From Nitrobium sp046350935 (GTDB lineage: Bacteria; Nitrospirota; Thermodesulfovibrionia; Thermodesulfovibrionales; Dissulfurispiraceae), in assembly GCA_046350935.1 (NCBI GenBank), contig JAXLZK010000011.1, positions 25,488-89,487 on the forward strand: a DNA stretch of 64,000 nt, written 5' to 3'. Shown in pieces: positions 24,216-33,793 of the stretch. The position numbers and the translations under genes were made by a program. The notes under the pieces are model-generated. The model ran no database searches, had not been told where the DNA came from, and saw only the letters and a list, made by a program, of their open reading frames with translations. The stretch's first letter is position 1, and every line of letters starts with the position of its first letter.

Positions 24216-26681
24216 GTGACGATCTATTTCCTCGCCTTCCTCTGGGGGGCAGGCCTTTTTTCCCTGCAACGCTTTTTCCCTGTTGCCTCTCTTCTCCTCG
24301 CCGGCTTTTCCCTGGCGACGGCCGGCCTCCTGCGGCGCGGGGATTCCGGCCGGAATCGGGCCGGCCCGCGGGCGCTCTTTTCCCTTCTCCTGCTTGTCCT
24401 TTTCAGCTCGGTCGGGTTTTTCCGGGCGAAGGCGCTGTACCTGCCTCCTCCCTCGCTCGAAAACCTTGCGGGGGAAAGGATCCTGGTCCGCGGCACAGCG
24501 AGGTCTGCTGCTGCGCCTCTTCCCTCCGCACCGGGCATGTTCTCCCAGGTGATGGAGGTGAGCGCAGCAGTGGACAGGAACGGGTCTCCGCTGCACTTCA
24601 GGGAGCTCCGCATCGCCGGTCCGGCCCCCCTGACCCCCGGCAGGCTCTATGCGGCGCAGGTGCGCATTCCCGGCGATGCCTTTTCCCTGAACCCGGGGGG
24701 CGGCGGGCATCTGCCGGGCGGGTATGCGGTGCAGGTCAGGGACCTCGGCCCTGTCGCTCCGGGGCTCTTCGGCGCGGCGCGGCTGAAACTGAATCTTTTC
24801 TTGCGGGACCGCTTTTCGGCGGAGGCGGCGCCCTTCCTGATGTCCCTTGTTACGGGGGAGCGCAGCTTCCTCACCCGCGAGACGAACAATTCCTTCAATG
24901 CCACCGGTCTTGCCCATGTCCTGAGCATCTCGGGCGCCCACTTCGGCCTTCTGCTCCTCGTCCTGTACAGGACGCTCACGGCGCTGGTGAAGATGCTGCC
25001 GTACCGTATGCTGGCGAGGATAACTCTCTTCTTCAGTCCCTCCCAGATAGCGGCTGTCGCGAGCGTCCCCTGCATAGCGGGCTATCTCGGCATCTCCGAT
25101 ATGAGCTTCCCCGCCGTGAGGTCGTTTCTCATGATCACCCTGTTCCTTTTCGGCCTCATTGTTCAGAGGAAAGGATTCTGGCTGAACACCCTACTCTTCG
25201 CCGCCGCCTCGATCGTGTTCGTCAGGCCCGACTCCCTGCTCGATCTCTCCTTCCAGCTTTCCTTTCTTGCGGTGCTCTGCATCGGAATGGCGACTGAGCG
25301 CGGCGCCGGGAAAGTGAAGGAGGCGCCTCCGGAGGAAAACGCCCCTCCCTCCTCCCCTGCCGGGCCGTTCTCTTCCCTCCTCCGGCGCTGCTGCGCCCTC
25401 GGGGCCGTCCTCATTGCACATGCCCGCATGTCCGTTCTTGTGTCGGCTGCTGCCACCCTGGGCACCGCGCCCCTGGTCGCGTATTCTTTTCATTACTTCT
25501 CCCTCGTATCTCCCCTCACCAATCTCGTTATAACGCCGCTCATCGGCGTCCTGATACTCCCGGCGGCGCTCCTCTCCTCCTTCGTGTATCTGGTCTCCGG
25601 CTTCTTCCCTTTCCTTCCGGTCATCGACAGCAGCACCCGCTTCGTCCTTGCGGCCGTTCAGCAGTGCGCCCACTGGCGGTTCGCAGCGGCGCGCGTTCCC
25701 GCATTTCCCGGTGCGCTCCTTGTCGCCTTCTATGGGGCTCTCTTTCTCTCTGTCGCGTTCGCTTTCAGGAGGGGGAAGCAGGAAAGGCGCTGGACGGGGG
25801 CCCGGTTTCTTGCTCTCCCCCTTGTCCTCGTCAGTGTTATCGGCATGGTTGTCGTGTCCCCGGCGCACCCCTCCGGACAGAAAGGGATCCGGGCGACCTA
25901 TCTCGACGTGGGGCAGGGGGATGCGGCAGTGGTGGAGCTTCCGGATGGAAAAACGGTGGTGGTGGACACCGGCAGGAGCGGCCTCCAGGTGGGAGACTAC
26001 CTGCGCTATCGCGGGATCAGCCGGATCGATGCCCTCGTCCTGTCCCACGGACAGGCCGACCATGCAGGAGGAGTGCGCTTTCTCGCGGAAAATTTCGTCC
26101 TCGGCGAGATATGGGACAACGGTCGGACTGCCTACCGGGGGCTCCCTGCGGCCGTGCCGCGCCGCAGCATACAGAGAGGCGACGTGGCAGAGGGGGAGGG
26201 GTATTCGCTCACGGTCCTTCACGCGTATGAGGGCTTTTATACGGCGGGAGGGGAGAGCGCGGGGACGAATAACGATTCGCTTGTACTGAAAGTTCAGGGG
26301 AGGCGGAGCGCCTTCCTCTTTACCGGCGACATCGAGCAGGAGGGTGGGGAAGACCTCCTGAATCTGGGACGCCATCTCCGGAGCGCCGTGCTGAAAGTTC
26401 CCCACCATGGAAGCAGGTTCTCCGCCGGGGCGGATTTTTTCGATGCGGTCGCCCCTGACATCGCGGTGATCAGCGTCGGTCGCGGGAACAGGTACGGGCA
26501 TCCGCACCGGGAGACCCTCGGGATGCTCGGCGCCGCGCGGGTCTTCAGGACGGACAGGGACGGCGCGGTCGGTATCAGGGAAGGAGAGGACGGGAGGCTG
26601 GAAGTACGGACGTGGAGGGACTGCCTGATGAGAGAGGCGGAGGAGTGGAGGAACCTCGGGCGGCTCTTCCGCGTATGGTGA
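24216..26681 (+). CDS. comEC: DNA internalisation competence protein ComEC/Rec2
   Basis: This is the inner-membrane channel for uptake of single-stranded DNA during natural transformation. An N-terminal membrane region and OB-like domain are followed by the competence domain with many helices (FNATGLAHVLSISGAHFGLLLLVLY is the family hallmark). A C-terminal metallo-beta-lactamase-like domain carries HGQADHAGG, a later GDIEQEGGEDLL and a VPHHGS segment. The length of 821 aa is full. The start is GTG with AAAGGGGG upstream. The domain pattern is complete, so DNA uptake is plausible, although no other competence gene is in the window. Confidence 0.93.
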   Translation: MTIYFLAFLWGAGLFSLQRFFPVASLLLAGFSLATAGLLRRGDSGRNRAGPRALFSLLLLVLFSSVGFFRAKALYLPPPSLENLAGERILVRGTARSAAAPLPSAPGMFSQVMEVSAAVDRNGSPLHFRELRIAGPAPLTPGRLYAAQVRIPGDAFSLNPGGGGHLPGGYAVQVRDLGPVAPGLFGAARLKLNLFLRDRFSAEAAPFLMSLVTGERSFLTRETNNSFNATGLAHVLSISGAHFGLLLLVLYRTLTALVKMLPYRMLARITLFFSPSQIAAVASVPCIAGYLGISDMSFPAVRSFLMITLFLFGLIVQRKGFWLNTLLFAAASIVFVRPDSLLDLSFQLSFLAVLCIGMATERGAGKVKEAPPEENAPPSSPAGPFSSLLRRCCALGAVLIAHARMSVLVSAAATLGTAPLVAYSFHYFSLVSPLTNLVITPLIGVLILPAALLSSFVYLVSGFFPFLPVIDSSTRFVLAAVQQCAHWRFAAARVPAFPGALLVAFYGALFLSVAFAFRRGKQERRWTGARFLALPLVLVSVIGMVVVSPAHPSGQKGIRATYLDVGQGDAAVVELPDGKTVVVDTGRSGLQVGDYLRYRGISRIDALVLSHGQADHAGGVRFLAENFVLGEIWDNGRTAYRGLPAAVPRRSIQRGDVAEGEGYSLTVLHAYEGFYTAGGESAGTNNDSLVLKVQGRRSAFLFTGDIEQEGGEDLLNLGRHLRSAVLKVPHHGSRFSAGADFFDAVAPDIAVISVGRGNRYGHPHRETLGMLGAARVFRTDRDGAVGIREGEDGRLEVRTWRDCLMREAEEWRNLGRLFRVW

Positions 26682-26687
26682 TTCTTC

Positions 26688-27050
26688 CTACTCCACCTTC
26701 GAAGCAAGACGCGCAATGTTGATAACGAGTATCTTGGACTGGCTGTTCTTGACCTTCCTGAAGTGCTTGAGCAGCTTTCTCTCCTCCGGCTGCAGGAAGG
26801 GCACTTTCTTCTCCGCTCCCGGCTTATCATCGGATTTGAAAAAGTAGGTGATGGGGACCGAAAGAGCATCGGCGATAATCTGGATGTGCTCCACATTAAG
26901 CCTGTTCTTACCGTTCTCATAGCGCTGCACCTGCTGGTACGTGACGTTCAGCATCTCGGCCAGCCTCTCCTGGGAGATGCCCAGCTCTTTCCTGCGCTTC
27001 TTGACGAGTTCACCGATTTCTTTCGTTCTTTTGATCTTCCGTATCAGCAT
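26688..27050 (-). CDS. XRE-family helix-turn-helix regulator
   Basis: A DNA-binding HTH spans about residues 10-66 of this ~120-aa protein: IGELVKKRRKELGISQERLAEMLNVTYQQVQRYENGKN, ending with ADALSVPITYFF. A charged tail follows (PEERKLLKHFRKVKN...), which may mediate dimer contacts. The start at ATG 27050 is chosen because the frame upstream is not XRE-like. The gene converges on comEC with a six-base gap. Its upstream region contains the second copy of the 15-base AATCTATGGTACAAT element, a natural place for autoregulation. Confidence 0.85.
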   Translation of the reverse strand: MLIRKIKRTKEIGELVKKRRKELGISQERLAEMLNVTYQQVQRYENGKNRLNVEHIQIIADALSVPITYFFKSDDKPGAEKKVPFLQPEERKLLKHFRKVKNSQSKILVINIARLASKVE

Positions 27051-27087
27051 AGCGATCGTGGTCCGCTCCCGTTCTTTTGAGATTTTT

Positions 27088-27102
27088 AATCTATGGTACA
27101 AT
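27088..27102. promoter_or_regulatory. 15-base AATCTATGGTACAAT element, second copy
   Basis: This is identical to 12293-12307 and again sits 37 bases before a minus-strand gene start. The plus strand reads TGGTACAAT (extended -10). The minus strand reads TACCAT with TTGCAA 17 bases upstream, so both directions are plausible. Confidence 0.5.
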
Positions 27103-27108
27103 GAATTA

Positions 27109-27162
27109 AAAAATATTGCAATCAGCAATATCGGTATCCACTATACCAACTGCTGTTTTTTT
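27109..27162 (+). ncRNA. Candidate short plus-strand transcript, second example
   Basis: After the extended -10 come a perfect hairpin ATATTGC/GCAATAT (27113-27131) and an overlapping two-part stem, CAGCA...TGCTG (27123-27127 and 27151-27155) enclosing GGTAT...ATACC, followed by seven T. The length (~54 bases) and arrangement parallel the candidate at 12314-12369, although the bodies share little sequence. Confidence 0.35.
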
Positions 27163-27350
27163 ATGCAACACACTAAAAAGTGCGTAAAAATCAAGGCAAA
27201 TGCACGTTGGGAGTGAAGGGCGGAGAGCGGGCCGGAAATGAGTGCCTGCGCACCCTCTTCCGTTTTTCCCCGGAGGAGGGGGGAGGGCGAGCCTGGAAAC
27301 TGTTTCGTCGTCAAACAATACAAAGACTGCGGAACCGTTTTCCCCGGATG

Positions 27351-27359
27351 TGATACAAT
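27351..27359 (+). promoter_or_regulatory. Extended -10 for the hisH-selB operon
   Basis: TGATACAAT is a TG-extended -10. No clear -35 was found. The predicted leader is about 30 bases and contains the AAGGGG ribosome binding site of hisH. Confidence 0.5.
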
Positions 27360-27396
27360 AAAAAAGCAAAAAAGCGGGAAATAAAGGGGTTTATTC

Positions 27397-28053
27397 ATGA
27401 TAGCGATTGTGGATTACGGGATGGGAAATATCCGCAGCGTCGAGAAGGGCTTCCTCAAAATGGGGGCCGACGCGCGGATCACCGCCGACCCGAAGGTTAT
27501 TTCGAACGCCAGGGGGATTGTCCTGCCCGGGGTCGGCGCCTTCAAGGATTGTATGCGGAACCTGGAGAGGCTGAAGCTCCTCGACGTGATCGCCAGGGAA
27601 ATCGGGAAGGGAAAGCCGTATCTCGGCATATGTCTCGGCCTCCAGATCCTTTTTTCCGATTCTGAGGAGTTCGGCTTCTGCAGGGGCATGGAGGTGCTCA
27701 AGGGGAAGGTGGTCCGCTTCCGGTTTGGACATGAAGAACCGGGCGAAGGGGAGGCGGGCGGCCCCCGTGGGTTGAAGATCCCCCATATGGGGTGGAATAC
27801 CGCCCGGTTGAGCAGGACCCCTCCGCCGTTCCGCGAGATCCCCGACAATACGTATTTCTATTTCGTCCATTCCTACTACGTGGTTCCTGAAGAAGAGGGC
27901 GTGGTCGCTTCCCGGACTGAGTACGGGCTCGATTTCGTCTCCATGGTGTGGAAGGACAATGTGATCGCCACTCAGTTCCACCCTGAGAAGAGCCAGGAGG
28001 CGGGGCTGAAAGTCCTCAGGGGGTTCAGCGACATGGTCCGCGGCTCCTCGTGA
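27397..28053 (+). CDS. hisH: Imidazole glycerol phosphate synthase glutaminase subunit HisH
   Basis: This is the class I glutamine amidotransferase subunit that supplies ammonia to HisF in histidine synthesis. The opening MIAIVDYGMGNIRSVEKGF, the nucleophile Cys in GICLGLQILF (about 80-89) and the His/Glu pair in ATQFHPEKS (about 194-202) are present. The length of 218 aa is normal. It starts with ATG after AAGGGG and its stop overlaps the selB start. No other histidine gene is nearby, so it is an orphan copy or part of a scattered pathway. Confidence 0.95.
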   Translation: MIAIVDYGMGNIRSVEKGFLKMGADARITADPKVISNARGIVLPGVGAFKDCMRNLERLKLLDVIAREIGKGKPYLGICLGLQILFSDSEEFGFCRGMEVLKGKVVRFRFGHEEPGEGEAGGPRGLKIPHMGWNTARLSRTPPPFREIPDNTYFYFVHSYYVVPEEEGVVASRTEYGLDFVSMVWKDNVIATQFHPEKSQEAGLKVLRGFSDMVRGSS

Positions 28054-29930
28054 TGAAAAGCGTCATCCTCGGCACTGCCGGACATATAGACCACGGAAAG
28101 AGCTCGCTCGTGAAGGCCCTTACGGGCACCGATCCCGACAGGCTCAAGGAGGAAAAGGAACGGGGCATCACCATCGACCTCGGCTTCGCCAATCTCCTGT
28201 ACCCTGACGGGCTGGCGGTGGGGATCGTGGACGTCCCCGGTCATGAACGCCTCATCAAGAACATGCTCGCGGGGGCGGGGGGAATCGACATCGTCCTCAT
28301 GGTCGTCGCCGCTGACGAAGGGGTGATGCCCCAAAGCCGGGAGCATCTCGCCATCTGCGAGCTGCTGAAGATCAAGGCGGGCATCGTTGCCGTCACCAAG
28401 GCGGACCTCGTGGATGAAGAATGGCTGCACCTGGTGATCGACGACGTGCGCGCCTTCGTAAAGGGGACTTTCCTCGAAAATGCCGCCCTTCTCCCCGTAT
28501 CGGCGAAATCGGGCCTCAACCTGGAGCTGTTGAAGGAGACGATACGGGAGGCCGCCCTCGGGGTGGAGCCCAAGCTGGTGAAGGGGCTATTCAGGCTGCC
28601 TATCGACAGGGTCTTCACCCTTAAGGGGTTCGGCACGGTCGTGACAGGGACCGCCCTGTCGGGGACCATTGCGCTGGATAGTCCGGTAGAGATACTCCCT
28701 TCGCACATTACGAGCAAGGTGCGGGGGCTCCAGAGCCACGGGCAGGGAGTGGAGCGCGCCTACGCCGGACAGAGGATCGGGATCAACCTCCAGGGGATCG
28801 ACCGGGAGCTGCTCAAGCGGGGGGATATGGTGGTGTCCCCCGACCGTTTTACCCCGACCCGTGCGCTGGACGCCAAGCTCGAGATGCTGCAGGACGCACC
28901 CCCGGTCAGGAGCAGGAGCCTTGTCCATCTGTATACCGGCACTGCAGAGACGATCGCCCGGATCGTCCTCTACGACAGGGACGAAGTGAAGCCGGGTGAG
29001 TCCTGCTATTGCCAGTTCCGGCTGGAAGAGCCGGTGGTGGCCCTCTCCGGGGACCGCTACATCATCAGGCGGTTTTCTCCCCTTGAAACCATCGGGGGCG
29101 GCGTGGTCCTCGATCCCCAGCCCGTCAGGCGGAAAAAGGGAGCCGGCACCGCCGATCTCGCGGTCTTCGAGAGGGGGACGATGGAGGAGAGAATAGAGAC
29201 GAAGGTCGGCAGAGCAGGATACAACGGCAGCACGCTTCCTGAAATCGAGGGGTGGCTGCAGGGCGATGTCCCCGAGATCGACCGCGCCGTGGAGCGGCTG
29301 CTCGGGAAGGGCCTCCTGGTGAAGAGCCATGATACGCTGCTGCACCGCGAAAGCTTCCGTGCGTTCGGGGAGGAGCTCCGGACGGTCCTGGGCCGTTTTC
29401 ACAAGGAAAACCCGCTGAAGCCGGGTATGCCCAAGGAAGAGGTGAAGGCGGGAATCAGGATCGGCCAGAAAGTATTCACCCATCTGGTGGAACAGGTGGC
29501 GGAGGTTGCCGTGGACCGGGAAATGCTCCGCCTCCGCGATTTTAAAGTGGCGCTTTCCCGCGTTGACGAGAACACCAAGAGCAGGATAGTGGCTGTCCTC
29601 GAAAAAGAGGGGCTGCAGCCTTCATCGAAATCAGAGCTGGCGCAAAAGCTGTCTCTCAGCGAGAAAGAGCTGGGCGACCTCCTCAAGCTCCTCGCAAAGG
29701 AGGGCGCACTGGTAAGGCTGAACGACTCCCTCTACATTACGTCTCCCCACCATGAACGGATGCTGGGACTGTTGAAGGATTTCTTCGCGAAGAAGGGCGA
29801 AATGACCGTGGCAGAGTTCAGGGATATCCTTGGAACCACACGGAAATACGCTCTCCCCCTCCTCGAGTACCTCGACTCTCACCGGATAACCCTCCGGGTT
29901 GGGGATGTCAGAAAATTAATGGTAAAATAG
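28053..29930 (+). CDS. selB: Selenocysteine-specific elongation factor SelB
   Basis: SelB carries selenocysteyl-tRNA to UGA codons marked by a SECIS hairpin. The GTPase domain begins GTAGHIDHGKSSLVKALTG (P-loop at residues 10-17), with TIDLGFA, DVPGHE and TKAD motifs. Beta-barrel domains follow, and the C-terminal third shows winged-helix repeats for SECIS binding (about 440-625). The length (625 aa) is normal. ATG at 28053 overlaps the hisH stop (TGATG). Its presence means this organism makes selenoproteins, although no selenoprotein gene, selA, selD or tRNA-Sec was recognised in the window. Confidence 0.95.
   Translation: MKSVILGTAGHIDHGKSSLVKALTGTDPDRLKEEKERGITIDLGFANLLYPDGLAVGIVDVPGHERLIKNMLAGAGGIDIVLMVVAADEGVMPQSREHLAICELLKIKAGIVAVTKADLVDEEWLHLVIDDVRAFVKGTFLENAALLPVSAKSGLNLELLKETIREAALGVEPKLVKGLFRLPIDRVFTLKGFGTVVTGTALSGTIALDSPVEILPSHITSKVRGLQSHGQGVERAYAGQRIGINLQGIDRELLKRGDMVVSPDRFTPTRALDAKLEMLQDAPPVRSRSLVHLYTGTAETIARIVLYDRDEVKPGESCYCQFRLEEPVVALSGDRYIIRRFSPLETIGGGVVLDPQPVRRKKGAGTADLAVFERGTMEERIETKVGRAGYNGSTLPEIEGWLQGDVPEIDRAVERLLGKGLLVKSHDTLLHRESFRAFGEELRTVLGRFHKENPLKPGMPKEEVKAGIRIGQKVFTHLVEQVAEVAVDREMLRLRDFKVALSRVDENTKSRIVAVLEKEGLQPSSKSELAQKLSLSEKELGDLLKLLAKEGALVRLNDSLYITSPHHERMLGLLKDFFAKKGEMTVAEFRDILGTTRKYALPLLEYLDSHRITLRVGDVRKLMVK
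29920..29928 (+). promoter_or_regulatory. Extended -10 before htrA
   Basis: TGGTAAAAT ends five bases before the htrA ATG and overlaps the selB stop codon. No ribosome binding site separates them. It could give a leaderless htrA message in addition to the operon transcript. Confidence 0.4.
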
Positions 29931-29933
29931 GGT

Positions 29934-31388
<1,455 letters not shown>

Positions 31389-31442
31389 CGGCTCCGGGAG
31401 GCGGCGGAGAAGCGAAAAAACCGAAGAAAGGAGGTGAGAGAG

Positions 31443-32426
31443 ATGACCCGTCTTGTATCAAGAACGGCAATCGTGCTTATCTTCATTGCCGCAGGTTTTT
31501 TGTTCGGTTCGCGCTATGGTTTTGCTGTCTATGGCTTACTTTTCGGATTGTTACTCGGCGCCCTTTCCCTCTTTATCGAGTCGAGACTCCGGGATATTTC
31601 CTTCGGCTCCATCCTCGGCGGTCTTCTGGGGTTGGGAATAGGGCTCCTTTCTTCCTTCCTCCTGCTGTATCCTTTCCGCTTCATTGTCAGTGAGGAGGGC
31701 TGGAGGGCCTCTTATTTCGTCCTTACCGCAGTGCTCGGCTACGGGGGGCTGTTTGCAGGGCTGTACCGGGGAAAGAACCTTACGGTCCCTGCAATCATGC
31801 GCCTGTTCAAGGGGCAGGAACTGGAAGAAGACCTCAAGGTCCTGGATACGAGCGTCATCATCGACGGCCGCATCGCGGATGTGGTCGAGGCGGGCTTCCT
31901 GGAAGGGACCTTCGTCATTGCCCAGTTCATCCTTCAGGAGCTCCAGTACGTCGCCGACTCCCCCGATCCCATGAGGAGGGCAAAGGGGAGGCGGGGACTC
32001 GACATCCTGCACCGCATCCAGAAGATGTCGCATATCAAGGTCAGGATTGTTGAAGAGGACTTCCCGAAGATCAAGGAGGTCGATGCGAAGCTGATCGCAC
32101 TGGCGCGCCTCCTGAACGGGAAGATCGTCACCAACGATTTCAACCTGAACAAGGTGGCGCAGGTGCAGGGCGTTTCGGTCCTCAATATCAATGAGCTTGC
32201 CAATGTATTGAAGCCGGTGGTGCTGCCCGGCGAGATCATCAACCTTTTTGTCGTGAAGGAGGGCAAGGAATACAACCAGGGCGTTGCGTATCTCGATGAC
32301 GGGACCATGGTGGTGATCGAGAATGCGCGCAGGCTTATTGGGAAAACGGTGGAAGCCACCGTCACCAGCGTCCTGCAGACCACGGCGGGAAGGATGATCT
32401 TTGCCCGTTTGCGCGAAGAAGAATAA
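31443..32426 (+). CDS. PIN/TRAM-domain membrane protein (YacL-like putative RNase)
   Basis: About four N-terminal membrane helices (residues 1-110) are followed by a PIN nuclease-like domain beginning KVLDTSVIIDGRIADVVEAGF and containing the acidic residues of the metal site (Asp in VLDTS, Glu in LQELQYV, Asp in IVTNDFNLN). A C-terminal TRAM domain follows (GEIINLFVVKEGKEYNQGVAYLDDG). ATG at 31443 is used because it follows AAAGGAGGTGA. In the YacL family the RNA target is not established. It sits directly upstream of ispD, as often seen in other bacteria. Confidence 0.92.
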   Translation: MTRLVSRTAIVLIFIAAGFLFGSRYGFAVYGLLFGLLLGALSLFIESRLRDISFGSILGGLLGLGIGLLSSFLLLYPFRFIVSEEGWRASYFVLTAVLGYGGLFAGLYRGKNLTVPAIMRLFKGQELEEDLKVLDTSVIIDGRIADVVEAGFLEGTFVIAQFILQELQYVADSPDPMRRAKGRRGLDILHRIQKMSHIKVRIVEEDFPKIKEVDAKLIALARLLNGKIVTNDFNLNKVAQVQGVSVLNINELANVLKPVVLPGEIINLFVVKEGKEYNQGVAYLDDGTMVVIENARRLIGKTVEATVTSVLQTTAGRMIFARLREEE

Positions 32427-32451
32427 GGTGAGCCTTCCCACGGGAGGACCG

Positions 32452-33195
32452 GTGCAGAAGAAAGTGGCGGCGATCATCCCTGCCGCGGGGCTGGGAAAGA
32501 GGTTCGGGAGCCGGGGGGGCAAAACGCTGCATCTCCTCTCCGGGAGGCCCCTGCTTGCCTGGGTTCTCGAGGTGTTCCAGCAATGCGGGATGATCGACGA
32601 GATCCTGCCGGTGCTGAAGTCCGAGGACCGGGATGCCGGATGGGCGCTGGTGGAGCGCTACGGGATCACCAAGGTGAGGAGGATCGTTCCCGGGGGCGAC
32701 GAGAGGCAGGACTCGGTATTCAACGGGATCGAGGCGCTCGGAGAAGAACCTTCCGCGGTGGTGATCCATGACGGGGCCCGGCCGCTGGTGGAAGGTTTTC
32801 TTATCGAAAGGGCGCTCGAAGGGCTGAAAGGGTACGACGGCGCCGTGGCGGGCGTACCGGTGAAGGACACGATCAAGGCGGCGAAGCCTTCCTCTCCGGC
32901 GCAGGCCGCCCCGGGACAGCACGGAGGAGCGCCGGAGTCGGAGGCCGTGGTGGAGGGAACGCTGGACAGGATGACTCTCTGGGCGATCCAGACCCCCCAG
33001 GCGTTTCCTCTCGACAGAATACGGGAGGCGCACCGGCGGGCGCGCGCCGAGGGTTTTTACGGCACCGACGACGCTGCATTGATAGAGCGGTACGGCGGCG
33101 CCGTGCGGATCGTTATGGGGTCGTACCGGAATATCAAAGTGACCACGCCGGAAGACATCCTTGTGGCGGAGGCGCTGCTGAAGGGGAGGCCGTGA
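32452..33195 (+). CDS. ispD: 2-C-methyl-D-erythritol 4-phosphate cytidylyltransferase IspD
   Basis: IspD catalyses the third step of the MEP isoprenoid pathway, joining CMP to methylerythritol phosphate. The nucleotide loop AAIIPAAGLGKRFGSRGGK, VIHDGARPLV, PVKDTIK and the WAIQTPQAF segment are clear. A 20-residue insert (about 148-168, Pro/Ala/Gly-rich) enlarges one loop. The start is GTG at 32452, just after GGGAGG. An alternative GTG at 32428 would add eight residues. The next gene is ispF, with the frames nearly touching. Confidence 0.94.
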   Translation: MQKKVAAIIPAAGLGKRFGSRGGKTLHLLSGRPLLAWVLEVFQQCGMIDEILPVLKSEDRDAGWALVERYGITKVRRIVPGGDERQDSVFNGIEALGEEPSAVVIHDGARPLVEGFLIERALEGLKGYDGAVAGVPVKDTIKAAKPSSPAQAAPGQHGGAPESEAVVEGTLDRMTLWAIQTPQAFPLDRIREAHRRARAEGFYGTDDAALIERYGGAVRIVMGSYRNIKVTTPEDILVAEALLKGRP

Positions 33196-33230
33196 CGGAG
33201 GGTGCACACCAGGGTGAGGGGTTCGGGCCT

Positions 33231-33710
33231 ATGATGCGCATAGGAGTAGGATACGATTCGCACCGGCTTGCGGAGGGGCGAAAATTCGTCCTCGGAGGAG
33301 TAGAGATCCCCTTCGGGAAAGGGCTCCTCGGCCACTCCGACGGAGACGCCCTCTGCCACGCCATTGCCGATGCGCTGATCGGCGCCCTTGGGGAAGGGGA
33401 CATCGGCAAACATTTCCCCGATACCGATCCGCAATGGAAGGATGTTTCGAGCATACTCCTCCTGAAGCACATTGTCGGGAGGGTAAAGGAGAGGGGGTTT
33501 GCGGTCGCCTGGATCGACTCCGTCGTCATTCTCGAAAGACCGAAAATCGGACCCCATATCGACTCTATGAGGCAGGCCCTCGCCGCTGCGGGGATTCCCC
33601 CTTCGCTGGTAAGCATCAAGGCGAAGACGAACGAGGGGATGGGATTCACCGGCCGCGGCGAAGGCGTGGCAGTGCACGCGGTCTGTCTCCTGGCGCCGTC
33701 CTCCCCGTGA
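33231..33710 (+). CDS. ispF: 2-C-methyl-D-erythritol 2,4-cyclodiphosphate synthase IspF
   Basis: This is the fifth step of the MEP pathway. The zinc ligands Asp9 and His11 (GYDSHRL) and His43 (DALCHAIADAL), the LLGHSDGD loop and the C-terminal segment TNEGMGFTGRGEGVAV are all present. The length (~159 aa) matches the family. The start is at the ATG-ATG pair (33231) after GAGGGG; an upstream GTG overlapping the ispD stop would add 13 residues that do not fit. It is last in its operon and is followed by a strong terminator. Confidence 0.95.
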   Translation: MMRIGVGYDSHRLAEGRKFVLGGVEIPFGKGLLGHSDGDALCHAIADALIGALGEGDIGKHFPDTDPQWKDVSSILLLKHIVGRVKERGFAVAWIDSVVILERPKIGPHIDSMRQALAAAGIPPSLVSIKAKTNEGMGFTGRGEGVAVHAVCLLAPSSP

Positions 33711-33738
33711 CGCCGCCCTTTCCCGGAATCCGCTGACG

Positions 33739-33775
33739 AAAAAAAAGGCGGCCCGCGTTGCGGACCGCCTTTTTT
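33739..33775. terminator. Bidirectional terminator between ispF and the porin gene
   Basis: An A run, GGCGG (33747-33751), CCGC (33753-33756), loop GTT, GCGG (33760-33763), CCGCC (33765-33769) and a T run make a long stem with U tails on both strands. It ends the plus-strand operon and the minus-strand porin gene. Confidence 0.9.
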
Positions 33776-33793
33776 ACGACGCTTCTCAGCCAG

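Larger units (their letters stand above)
27051..27396. other. Intergenic region between the XRE regulator and hisH
   Basis: This gap carries the second 15-base element (27088-27102), a candidate short transcript with hairpins and a T run (to 27162), and the extended -10 for the hisH operon (27351-27359). On the minus strand TTGCAA and TACCAT at 17-base spacing could drive the XRE gene. No protein-coding gene is convincing. Confidence 0.55.
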
